Shown in pieces: positions 1-11,095 of a DNA stretch of 64,000 nucleotides (position 1 is its first letter; every line of letters begins with the position of its first letter). The position numbers and the translations under genes are program-made. The stretch lies in NCBI GenBank assembly GCA_014905825.1, contig JACGCN010000002.1, positions 248,001-312,000 of the forward strand. Reading direction: 5' to 3'. The notes under the pieces were generated by a model, which did no database searches, was not told where the DNA came from, and was given only the letters and a program-made list of their open reading frames with translations. This DNA comes from Lyophyllum atratum (lineage: Eukaryota; Basidiomycota; Agaricomycetes; Agaricales; Lyophyllaceae).

Positions 1-403
1 GTGTCGTTCATCAACATGTCGAATGGCCGCGCCCAATTCCAATGAGAAAGAAACAGACGCAGCCGTATCCTATTGCTCTAAATTCGTCTCAAGCACGTAG
101 CCTAGTGTACCAATTAATTGTATTACTTATTCCCAGATTGTTGGAGATACCCCGGAATTGAATACGTACCGTCGCTTCTGAGATTCTGTAGCATCCTCAT
201 GCAAAACGTACAAATTCAATGCTTCAAGGGACTCCAATAGATCACATATCCGTGTTCTGATAGTTATTTGACCTTAGCTGTAGACCCCCAGCCCGTGGAG
301 ACAACTTTTTGCGAGTCGAATTGTTGCCGAGCTCATGTGACATGGCAGGTTCCTCAGACGTCGCAAGCCATTTTTGTTATCTCTGCGCTGCTACATAGGA
401 GCA

Positions 404-561
404 TGCACGCCGAAAATCAAACCTGCACGGCAAAAATCAGACTTGCACGGCAGAAATCAGATCTGCACGCAGAAAGGTAATTTGCACGCAAATTAGAGGG
501 TTTGCACGCTAATTGCTTACTGCCGTGCCACGCTAAAAAAGGTGTTTCGCACGCTTGCACG
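404..561 (+). repeat. Array of seven direct TGCACG motifs
   Basis: Seven copies of TGCACG, all in the same orientation, lie within about 160 bp, most preceded by CT or TT and followed by G or C, with partial copies (CGCACGC, GTGCCACG) between them. No gene covers the stretch. Clusters of a short motif like this are typical of subterminal transposase-binding repeats of DNA transposons, but no terminal inverted repeat or transposase is visible next to it. The rest of positions 1-1268 holds nothing else that I can support. Confidence 0.5.
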
Positions 562-1268
562 GCAGTGCCACGGCAATTTCTATAGGCCCCCGTAACTCCT
601 TCCTCGACTCGTTTTCTCGTGGAGCCAACACAGTAAAATCCTATGTATATATACATAGACTCATTCTCAAGATAGGTACCCAGCCAAAAAAAAGCCGTGA
701 CAGCGTCAAGTCCGTTCTGCCACCTCCTCTAGTAAATTTCAACATGCCCGCCCGGCACTCGCCACATCCGACTCCGTAACGCGGACCATTTTCCATGCAT
801 ATCAACTTTCCTGCGCCGCGAAGTTTCACATGAAGTTGCCACAACGCCGTCCAGGCACAGAACATGTGTAATCGTCTCTCTCGTCCAGGAACAGAACTGG
901 TCAGATAAATTTGGATGTTATGTGTCGCGCGGAGTGGAGGGTGCATGTCTTGATGGGCCATGCTAAATCCACTCGTTGGTTGTTGACTCACGCCGGGTTA
1001 ATGGAGACGATAGGCAGAGGTGGACTTTGTGCTCCCGTGTATCGTATGGAAATCACCACTGAATACTTCGATGCACGCCCAGGACTCTATCGTGATTGCT
1101 AGTTACTCCCTGGGGCCCGCATACAACCTCCCATGGATGCCATCACCGATTGCTTCCCACCGGCCCGAGTTGCTTTCTCTAGGATTTCCTGAGGATACCT
1201 CGTGTTAAAATGAAGGATTCAAGCCTATCTACAGAAAGCGATCATGTAGTTCTCCTTCCCTTCGGTCA

Positions 1269-3540
1269 TTATACTTCCACAGAAGCTGCCTTGCTCCATG
1301 CTCTCAGTCTCGGCCCGTACCTATAAAATATGAAAGGTGCCGGACATCCGATCACCAAGCAGACGAGAGCAAGGAGTGAATTGCCCCAACCTTTTGCGTT
1401 GTAAGTAAATTAGCTTCTTAGTGGCGAGACTACCACGTACCGTCGCCTAATTTTGCGTACATCTTATCCGCAAACAGCGGAAAGCCAAATCCAGCCAAAG
1501 CTCTAAAGCTTGAGACGCCTGCGATGGCACTTGCAGCATGCAACGCATAGTTGTCGACCTAGAATTGCGGGTAAATGAGAGCAATGGGTGCGAAAGAAAT
1601 CACAAGTCCGCACAAGGTACGTTTGAATACAGGTCCAATTACCACCTGGCCTTCGAATAAGGCTAATCTTCGCGAATAGGGCTCGCACAAGACCACTTAC
1701 CAATTCCGATCGAGAAAATGAAGACCCCAAAATCTGATAGTGAGAGTTAGTCTATGGTTCGTATCCAAGATGCTCAGGAAGAGCTGGCCGCACATACCAG
1801 GAACTAGCCAGAATACCCGAGCATTTGCTGTCCAACCATAGATGAGAAGTCCAATCGGTAACGTCGTCGCCGAAACCATAAGCAAAGGCAACCTAGACAC
1901 CAGTAAGAGGTAATAATATGCAATGATGAATACATTGACTGACCTCATTTCGGGAGTTCCGACGCCACCGTTCTTGGCCTTCAGTTTTCGGTAAACCGTA
2001 TTCAACGCCCTCGCTCCTACCTGCCCACCAACTAAGATACAAGTTGAGCATCTAATTGGATGATGATGGGGTCAGACTCGACCTGTAGATCCGAGTGCTA
2101 TAGCAAGATAATGAATGCCTGCTATACCCGTGGTTTCGCCATATTGATCGGTGAACACCTTGACAAAAGCTGGTTTGACGGATGAGTACTAATTTACTAT
2201 TGAAGCCGAGAAAATGAAACCCACTGGTCAAGCTCAGGTATAGCACGCCATACAGAACTGCCATGTACAGGGCGAAAACTTGTACGATGGGTTCTGTTCC
2301 AAGGAAAACGATTGGTTTAATCATACCACGTGCCATGATGGCGGTCCAATGGCGATCGGGGCGTTCAAAAGTGGAACGGAGCTTGTGATTTCCCGTCGCC
2401 TTTCGCATCGCACGCGCCTTCCTTTTGAGTAGCTCCGGTGCGTAAGTCTCTCGAAGGAAGATCTGAGGCGCAGATATAGAATGATAAGTTACAAAAATAC
2501 GAAGGATGGAAACGTACAAATCCGGCTATCTGCAATAGGGCATCTGCAATGCTAACACTCCAAAACACCCAGGGCCAGTGAGTACGTTCGGCGATCCAGC
2601 CTCCCACCAATGGTCCGGTCGATGGTCCGACGAGTGGCGCTAAAGAGTATATGCTCATAGCCATGCCGCGTTCTTCAGGTGACCACAGGTCACCGACCAC
2701 ACCGCCTCCTAGGGATTGAGGAGCTGCTCCACCGAAGCCTGCGAGAAACCGAAAAACAAGCATCTGTGTGGGAGTTTTCGCGACGGCGCATAAAGTGTTG
2801 AAGACTGTGGAATGTAGAACATCATTGGACGTGCGTGACCACGCCAGGAGCGAGCGTAACTTACCCAGAAACCAGATGTTCGAGACTTGTATGATAACTA
2901 GTCGTCCGTACAATTCAGAGAGCGGTCCCCATATCAGGGGCTGTGCCACGAATCAGTGGCAGTCAATGACACCGAAAGGTTTGAACCTACCCCGAGTGCA
3001 TACGCCAGGACAAAGATAGACAGCGACATATTTTCGAGGATAGAGCCTGGGGGTATTCCAAGGTCTCTCGAAATTGACGACAGTGCAGGAGAAGAGATGG
3101 ACGACGCGACAGGACTAGAAGAATACTGGAAATTAGGCCACGTCTCCGAGCGAAAATGTGGCGAACCTTATGAAAGTAAATAAGCTGACGACGAGGGTTA
3201 CCACCCACCGGCGATGTTTTGTCCAGTTACGAGGATTCAGTGGATCTTCAGGACCATCCCAGCTAATGATGTTGGTCGAGCCACGGCTATGCTCAGAATC
3301 TTTGGTGGGAAACCGAATAGTCGGAGTCGGTGAAGACAGTCCGGTGCGTAGTGTAGATCCATCTGATTCGACGAGGTGAAGCCCGTTAGAATCTAGCGGT
3401 AACGATACCGTGTTTGAAGACACATCTTGGTGGTGCCGAAGTTAGTGGTAAGTCACCGTCGTAAAAGATAACCCCTCACCTGAAGTTGAGGGGGTGCCTT
3501 GTCGAGTTTGTTGCAGAGAGACAGAAGCATGAGACGTCAT
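1269..3540 (-). CDS. MFS transporter, DHA1 drug/polyamine:H+ antiporter type
   Basis: A proton-coupled exporter of the major facilitator superfamily, expected in the plasma membrane with 12 membrane segments. The N-terminal tail ends in the family signature WDGPEDPLNPRNW. Helix motifs include PLSELYGR after helix 2 and GVVGDLWSPEERGMAM. The gene is broken into about a dozen exons. I start at the ATG at 3538-3540 because a short first exon splices in phase (TCA G, then AT GTG TCT) onto the exon with the WDGP signature. At the other end a small last exon (reading GWGNSLLAL) after a GTACGT donor gives a normal C-terminus and a TAA at 1269-1271. No lesion was seen and the length (about 560 residues) is usual. 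Substrate cannot be told; the family exports drugs, polyamines or secondary metabolites. It faces away from the isopropylmalate synthase gene. Confidence 0.85.
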
Positions 3541-5302
3541 TTTCCCGCAGAATTGAAGCCCCAACCAGACGAACTTAAAGGCAAGTTGGGCAGACCCAGA
3601 TTTGCTGCGCCAAGTTAACGTTCAAATTGTGTATTGAAACCGAGGCCACGGTTTGACTTTAGGAAATCCAAGCTTTCGCATTCCACACGATTGGCTTGCG
3701 TAAAGAAGTGGTCCAAACCCATAGATGCACCCCACTTCACCGTTGTTGGATTGCCAAGCTATGTCATTGGTGGAAACATAATAGACAAATTTGGATCGTA
3801 GTGCTCACCTTCAACAATTTTTCACGTTGAAACCTGGGCATTCCTCGGACTCCCGTTATTCATAAGATCAGGGCACAGCCTTGTCCTGGGAGATATCCAC
3901 AAAGAGTTGGGATTGCCACACCGTCATGTATAATTATAACCACTCAAGTTCTTAGCAGAGCCAAGATCTTCTGATCAAGGGAACCGGTATACGGGTAACG
4001 GAAGGCCATGGCCCATGGTACCCAAGAAAGACCCAAGATCATGCCAGTGAGATCCAGGAAGCAACCAGGAAGTTGGCAACAAATGATGTGGCCTGATGCG
4101 GCTTGTTTGCGCTTACTGACCACGATGCCTTATCTAGCAATGATGTTGTCGATCAACAACCAAGCAAGTCCCAGGCCAGTTCCAAGCCTTTGCCTCGAGT
4201 TTTCCCGTCGCAACTTTCCAAAACATGTCGCATGCTTGGCGATAATCACAGCCTTGCTAAAACGTGGAAGCCCGGGGGCGATTCGCAGCATCTCTATTCA
4301 TGGGAACACACCAAATGTCACCGACGACGCTCCATGAGTGGTGTGATCAACTCCGGAAAGCTGACTCTCAGGCTGAAGTTCTGAGGAGCCAGAACGGTGT
4401 TGCGGTCTGCTGTATGTGGCTTCTTCAGCTGCTTGTACAGCACGGCGCCCTTTGGAACCCTAATCTACATCACGAAGGTATGAAAAGACACCCAGATCGG
4501 GAATTGATACGAGCTGCCGCGTCTCAGGCGATTAGGCTTCGAACAAAGCCTGTGTGGTCATTCTGTCTGGCCCATTTCGTCCACATGTGCGTGATGAAAA
4601 TAAAATCGACGTGGTCATGGAATCTAACCAATAACCGTGGAGAGCCCTACTCCAACGTCATGAATAGAAGTTCTTTTTGTTTCGCACTCTACTCCCATGC
4701 GACCCAGATTTTCATGCGAGAAGGAAGGCCTTGCTTTCGGTTCTCTCATCATCGTGTCATTTAGTCTTGGCACTGAGCTATTACCAGCTCTTCGACTAGA
4801 AACGGGATAGGATGATCCAGTCACCTGTGGGCTGGGTCTTTGCCTGAGCATGAACCAAATCCACGATATGGGAGTGAGGCATATGTTGCTAACCGCGGGC
4901 TTACCTCTTTCCGCTGCCTTGTCCCACGAAGTCTCTCCCAGCGAATTTGGACTGCTTCTAACAGGAACCCATTCTTCATGCCTGATTCTTCGTTAGTTCT
5001 CCGCCTTTTTTACGATAGACTGGAAACGGCTAGAAAGACTGAACGGTCTTGGCATGCTTGTGTGTTCACTCCGTTGTCATACGCTCTCCAAGCGTTCCAT
5101 TGATAAACTGCTATCTGTGAGAAAATGAGCACTTTTATCCTTTGGGAAGAAACGCAAGACGAGTACTTAAGGACCATACTCAGTCGAACACCCATAAACC
5201 TCCTTCCTTTATCCGTCATCCTTCTATTCTGCGTCATAACTTCTTTCATATACATCTTATCATGCCTATGCTGCAAGTGATCTCTGCTCACTGAAGTTCT
5301 TC
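3541..5302. other. Long intergenic stretch without supported gene
   Basis: About 1.8 kb between the MFS exporter and the isopropylmalate synthase. Open frames are short on both strands and show no recognisable domain. The reverse strand around 3.9-4.4 kb has a few hydrophobic runs that might be the relic of a membrane-protein gene, but they are broken by stops and I could not assign a family. The part nearest 5303 presumably holds the promoter of the downstream gene. Confidence 0.4.
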
Positions 5303-7572
5303 ATGCTAAGCCGACGCTTTGATAGACCCGACCCATCCACCAAGTATCTGCCCTATCCTGCGGTGCCCTTCCCCTCGAACTATGTTCGACGGTGGCCCAA
5401 CAGAAGGACTACAGTCGCGCCCACTTGGCTCTCGACCGATCTCCGTGATGGCAACCAGGCCCTCGTCAATCCGATGAGCAATACCACAAAGCTGGAACTT
5501 TTTAGGTGTGTACCTTTCTCGATCTTGTGTTTTCAAGGACTGATTAGTCCCACCAGAGAACTCGTCAAAATCGGTTTCAAAGAGATTGAAGTCGCCTATC
5601 CCTCTGCATCAGAGCAAGAATTCCAATTTGTTAGATCGATCATCCAGAATGGAGAAGTTCCGGATGACGTCTCTTTACAAGTAAGTCTAAGTTCCTCGAT
5701 TTCTCTCACGAACGCGTTTGTGACCAATCTTACTCCAAAGGTTATTACTCCCGCACGTTCTGACTTGATTGAGAAATCCATCGAGTCGCTATCAGGCTGT
5801 CGACATGCTATCATACATCTATATAATGCCGTCTCACCCGTCTTCCGTGAAGTAGTCTTCCGGAATACGAAAGAACAAACGATCGACTTGACGCTTAATG
5901 CCGTGCGCCTCGTGAGGAAATTGACAGAAGAAGAAACTGCACGTTCGGGTGAGTAATCACATTTTTATACGGAATGTGTCTCATCTTTCTCAGGGACCCG
6001 CTTTACGCTCAACTATTGCCTGGAGACGTTTTCTCAGACCGAATGCGAATTCGCCGTCGAACTCGGGAATCGCGTGCTCGAGGAGTGGGGAAAAGCCACG
6101 CCCGATGACAAGGTCATGTTCAACCTCGCTGCCACCGTGGAGTGTGCGCCAAGCAACCACTACGCCGATATGGTAAGAACTTCACCTAATCATTTCCAAC
6201 AAAAACTCACGGATCACAGGTCGAGTATTTCAGCACCCATATCAATCAACGTGAAAGCGTTATAATAAGCATTCATCCCCACAATGATAGAGGTAAGGCT
6301 ATTCTTATTCCATGCCCTGGGAACGGTCCTAATTATAGGCATATAGGAACGGGAGTGGCGGCAGCTGAGCTAGGACTCCTGGCTGGTGGAGATCGCATCG
6401 AAGGTTGTCTGTTGGGCAACGGCGAGCGCACCGGCAACGTCGATCTTATCACCTTGGCGCTCAACATGTACTCTCAAGGCGTCTCTCCCAATCTTGACTT
6501 TTCCACACTATCCGAAACCGTCGCGCTCGTCTGCCGCTGCAACGAGATGCAAATCCCCGTCCGTTATCCCTACGCCGGTCAGCTGGTCTTCTCGGCCTTT
6601 GCTGGTACGCATCAGGACGCAATCAAGAAAGGTCTCGACGCCCAAGCTAAGCGCTGGTCCGAGGTCGATCGCTCTGGTGTGGGGACTAAACATTGGGCCA
6701 TGCCCTACATTCCGCTCGACCCCAAAGATCTAGGATATGGCTATGAGAATCTTATTCGAGTCAGCAGCCAGAGCGGCAAAGCCGGTGCTGCGTACGTTAT
6801 CAAACAGACCATGTCTCTCGACCTTCCCCGCCGTATGCAGGTTTCCTTCTACAAGGTCGTCCAGGACGAGAGCGAGCGCATTGGCAAGGAGATGACAGCT
6901 GCGCTCATTACGTCTGGGTTCAAGCAGACCTACAGCTTGGACCCACAGCCAGTTGGGCGGCTTTTCCTGCACTCCTATCGCCTGTTCCCTCTTTCTCCGA
7001 CTTCTCGCGAGCCATCCTCTCCCATGTCGGACTACTCTGACGACATTCAGGTCTTGGCGCCGTCTGACGAGACTCCAAGCATCCTGCGTTTCGAGGGCGA
7101 CCTCACTATCGACGGCGCCAGGCGAACCATCCGCGGTGATGGTCGCGGTCCCGTCCTCGCCTTCCTCGAAGCACTCCGGTTGGACCTCGCCTGCGATTTC
7201 CAGATCGGCGAGTCCGCCTCTCATGCCATCAACGAGGAGAGCCACGCGCGCGCCAAGTCGGTCACTTACATCGAGATGTACCACACGGGCACGACACCGT
7301 CAAAGTCTGGCGTCGGCAGCTTCTGGGGCGTCGGTATCTCGTCCGATGTCACCACCTCTAAGTGTCGTGCTGTGGTCAGCGCGGCGAACCGACTCGTAGG
7401 CGAAAGGTCGTTCCCTCGTGCGAAGAAGATCTTCAGCCCGCGGCCCAAGATCACGAAGGTCGACTCCGACAGCTGGATCCAAGGGGTCACGTTACGCGCA
7501 GGTAGCCGCCCACAACGCTCCGAGCAGGAAATACAGGGCTCTTTCAGAGTGGAAACTCCAACGCAGATTTAA
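5303..7572 (+). CDS. LEU4: Alpha-isopropylmalate synthase (2-IPMS), fungal type 2
   Basis: Condenses acetyl-CoA with 2-oxoisovalerate, the first committed step of leucine synthesis, normally mitochondrial or cytosolic. Visible signatures in order: STDLRDGNQAL (metal/acyl-CoA loop), FPS/YPSASEQEF, HLYNAVSPVFREVVF, HPHNDRG with its two metal-binding histidines, and GNGERTGNVDL. A C-terminal LeuA dimer/leucine-response domain follows (VGISSDVTTSKCRA). Six exons join in phase; the last begins at 6347 after the intron 6293-6346. The predicted protein is about 660 residues, a little longer than usual, with a divergent tail after AANRLV. One oddity: the normally invariant YSPETFS stretch reads YCLETFS. 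That could mark a diverged paralogue rather than the sole housekeeping copy. The ATG at 5303 gives a typical fungal N-terminus (KYLPYPAVPFPS). No clear mitochondrial targeting peptide was seen. Confidence 0.9.
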
Positions 7573-8243
7573 TCCTCGTCGCCTATATGATTTAAAGCGC
7601 TTCATGGACTGGGTAATTTAGAGCATTATTCTACTTGGCTAGTTATTTGTCGCCTTCTATTCTTGCTACGACATGTTACCAGTAAAACTCAAAAATGTAC
7701 AGTCTACCAATGTCAACAGTTTATGATCGATGAAAGCCACAGCTACATGAGAGGCTACGTGGTCACATCTTCAAGGCTAAACACCGACACAAGTTTCTTC
7801 AAGTGAAAGTCACTTGAAGACATCGGATTTGGTTGACTGTGGCGTTGAACTCATCTGGAGCCGACGTCAGCGTGGAGATGTTACGGCATGGTTCACTGGA
7901 ACCATATGGACCAAAGGAAACGCACCAAATGGGCTTGCCGAGGATAGGCGCTTGGCATTTCTCAAACGAACCATTACGACATATCGCCAGATCTTTTCAT
8001 CGGCTCTTAAAGCCTAAATCTCTAGGCTTCAGATCTCATCTGACGCCTCCAGATAAAAGACGACGCCAGCATGATCGAATGCCGTTAATATGACTTGTCG
8101 AGGATCGTATCGGACGTTCGGAGCAACAGAAGCAAAGACCCTCCTTGTTCGCGGGGCACCGAAGGCTCGAATTACCCAAACCGATATATAGTGGTAGTCT
8201 GCGAGCTCTATAAAAGAGAGAGTACAATAGTAAGCGTGGGTTA
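7573..8243. other. Intergenic region between convergent genes
   Basis: Lies between the stop codons of the isopropylmalate synthase (+) and the first nodulin-like MFS transporter (-). It should hold both 3' untranslated regions. I see no coding region, repeat array or RNA gene in it. Confidence 0.4.
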
Positions 8244-10252
8244 TTACTCATCATTATGTTCCCAAACGACCTCGTTCCTTCTACTCGACGTCGTCGCCAG
8301 TTTTTGTCGGTCTCTCCAGCCAGCCCAGGCACTGAGTAAGATGGCAAGGAAACATGCTCCGGCGGTCAAGTACAGCGCATCAACATAGCACTGACGCCCC
8401 AACAAACATTGACCCATAGTACCAGACGCCAGAGATTCGGTTGGCGTCTCATGCGAGTCGAGGTTACGTCCGAATACAACCGAAAAGAGGTTGCCCGCAG
8501 CGATCGGCGAAGCAGACAGATAGCCCCAGTTTTCTGAGAAGTGAGCTACAGCGCAATTTTGTCAGATCCATAGCAATGATAATAGGAGAACGGCGTCTTA
8601 CGCATGCCGAACCACTCAAGGCAAACATTGGGGAACAGCGAGAACACGCTCCCATGTGCGAGCCCTAGCATGGCGCTAGCCATCCAGAGGTGACGGACAT
8701 CGTCAACGTTGGCGGCCATCACTTGCGAGATAAAGAAGAAGGACGACACAAGAACGAGAGAGTAGGACCGCGGAAGGCCGAACCGGTTCTTGCCATAGTC
8801 GGTGACAAGACCTGACTACGATGAGCATCTCCTTGTACGATGTGGGAAGTGCTATACCTATAAAGATGCGACTTAGACAGTTAAGGACACTAATTGAGGC
8901 GACCTGATCAGCCTGCCAACGAGCCGCCTCTTTCGGATCGTAGACGGTAGTCGACTGGGCGTAGAGGGCTTGAGACATCGATCCGACGTTGTTGATAACT
9001 GCAAACATAGTTGAACTAAGTACCTCCACACACGTGGATCCTACACAAGACGTACACATCAAACCCGTTCCACTCACTAGAGGTAGGATGTCAGTCTTGG
9101 TTTACGTGGTGCCACGTGGTAATATAACGTACAGAGGGATAGAATACCGAACAGTAGCCAGAAGTCTTTGCTCGTCCATAGCTTGTGGCCATAGACATTG
9201 GGAGGAATGCCTTGCCTGAGCGCAGCACGTCTCGAGAGCTGAACAGGGGCACTGGTTTTCAAGTAAGTATGAGCTCCTCTGGAAACAGACCAGCTTACAT
9301 GGGGAGACTCTCCTCAGATGAGAGAAGCGCGCGGTTTTCCTGGCTATCGAGAGCGGTCTCATCGTCCGGGCCGCCTTGCTCCGCACCAGTTACGGAGTCC
9401 GTCGGAGGTAAGGGTATTGGACGGATGAAGAAGTATCCGAAGATCATAGGTATCGATGTACCGAGAGATAGCAGTAGGATAAATGATGATGTATTTCCGG
9501 CGAATTCCACGCGGGATATTGTCGAGAAGAGGAACGCGGAGAGGCCGAAGCCCGATAGGACGAGACCAGTGGTTGTCGCGCGCTAATGAACTGTAAGTAA
9601 CGGCATGGATTATCACGACGTAGGGCTCTCACCGCCTTGTCTGGAAACGACTTTGCGGTCGAATTTACAGCACTCGTCAGACCAGCGTTCCCCCCTGCAC
9701 CCGTCATGAAGCCGCATACCACCAGGACACAAAACGAAAGTGTAGATAATGTAGTTGAAGAGGTAGGGATCCCGGAGTCGAAGATGTATCGTATGCCAGA
9801 ATATCCTGACAGAAGCAGGACAAACGCTGAAGCGAGCAGGATCCGAGGCCCACGTAGGTCGACAATGCGACCCCAGATCGGCCCGCTGCTATACACGCCC
9901 ACTGCTCACATCGTCAGCTTTCGCCTGAGGTCGCGGATTATCTGGACACTTACCATTACCCGCTAAACCAACAATATTTAACTGCGTGTGCGTGATTTGA
10001 AGTCGCGACCCGAGCTGAGGAGCATAAGCTACAAGTTGTTTAGTTTCATTTACACATTCTGCTCTCTGCACGAAGTCTGCTATTCACCCGAGTAAACCTA
10101 GTAGCATTCCGCGTCAACTAAAGGTCATGAAGATTGCTGCAGATACACACATAGTTTGTCCCCGAACCCAGGGTAACGAAGAGCGAGACGAGAAGTGTTG
10201 TGAGCCTCGGCCCACTGAATAGACCAGGATACTGGGCGGACTTGGATGCCAT
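8244..10252 (-). CDS. Nodulin-like MFS transporter, paralogue 1 (intact)
   Basis: Multi-pass membrane transporter of the nodulin-like/MCH1-related MFS group; substrate unknown (relatives include monocarboxylate-type carriers). About ten exons splice in phase with the same intron positions as the three paralogues downstream. Reading order: LFVTLGSGTNY, AYAPQLGSRLQITHTQLN, GPIWGRIVDLRGPRILL, FMTGAGGNAGLTSAVN, GYFFIRPIPLP, an acidic hydrophilic loop, NVYGHKLW, INNVGSMSQALYA, LGLAHGS, and HFSENWGYLSASPIAAGN. The start ATG is at 10250-10252 (MASKSAQYPGL) and the TAA is at 8244-8246 after a polar tail. Length is about 510 residues. No frame lesion was seen. It is divergent from paralogue 2, so the 843-bp gap between them probably holds both promoters. 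Confidence 0.85.
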
Positions 10253-11095
10253 CCTGACCAGGAATCGCTGTATAGGCTTGTAGGAGCGATTAGAACGGCC
10301 TAGAGCTCATCGGCCGAGCATTGAGGGGGGGTGTCAGATGACAAGTTGGAGCATGGCGACCGTGTTGTGCATTATCCTCAGTTCCAAATTTGTATGCATC
10401 GCCTCACGATTATCTTGTTAGATCATCTCCTTCTCCATATCATCGTGATCTCTCGAATTCAACTGGAACTTCTCAATCAATACTAGCTGAAATTGCCTCC
10501 CTTTTCAGACCGGGATCCTAAAGGTACCTTGACATCCTGAATAGATGGGACACGAAGATATTTCCTTGCGACACTCGGAGTCTACACGAATTATATAGTG
10601 TAATATCTTCCTTTCAACAGACCTCACAGCAGATGTTAAGGTCCAGAGTGTCGCCCACACACCCACAGCACACATCGGTCCCTCATCATGTAACGTGTTG
10701 GCACTCGGACAGGAAAAGCTGTGCTTTATCTGATCTCCACTCAATTGTTCTGATCTCATCTAATCTGAACCCATCGCCAGCTGCCAAAACCGTGGAGGAG
10801 GCGGCTGATGACAAGATCACCAAAAGCCACAACTAAGTAGTTGGCCAAGTTTGCTTTCTTTACGTCCGTGGTCGCCTACATCAAGGTCTAGGGCCCCAAA
10901 GAAGCGCCTAAAAGTGCTGTTATCTTCAAGGCAGCCGAAGAGCTCTACTTAGGCCTTAATAACCCCTGTTCGGTTTCCTCCTCGGTTCCCAGAGACCTGA
11001 ACAAACCTGACACCTGGAATGCGCGCCTCACAACCAAGGCCTTTCGACCTGCTTTCGACCGTCACTACGGTCTGACGATCGATTAATCTACCACC
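10253..11095. promoter_or_regulatory. Shared divergent promoter region of two MFS paralogues
   Basis: An 843-bp gap between the start codons of paralogue 1 (-) and paralogue 2 (+). It must contain both promoters. GATC/ATCT-rich stretches recur (for example around 10,420 and 10,740), but I could not define a convincing operator or TATA box. No gene is supported here. Confidence 0.4.

Noticed and set aside
417..991. Short open frames on both strands in the first kilobase
   Set aside because: They lie over the TGCACG array or low-information DNA and have no recognisable features.
2980..2995. GGTTTGAACCTACCCC resembling a tRNA T-arm
   Set aside because: It lies in an intron of the MFS exporter, and no acceptor stem, D-arm or anticodon arm can be built around it.
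3541..5302. Several overlapping open frames on both strands between the MFS exporter and the isopropylmalate synthase
   Set aside because: None shows a domain, a coherent splice pattern or codon-level similarity to a family; hydrophobic runs on the reverse strand are broken by stops.
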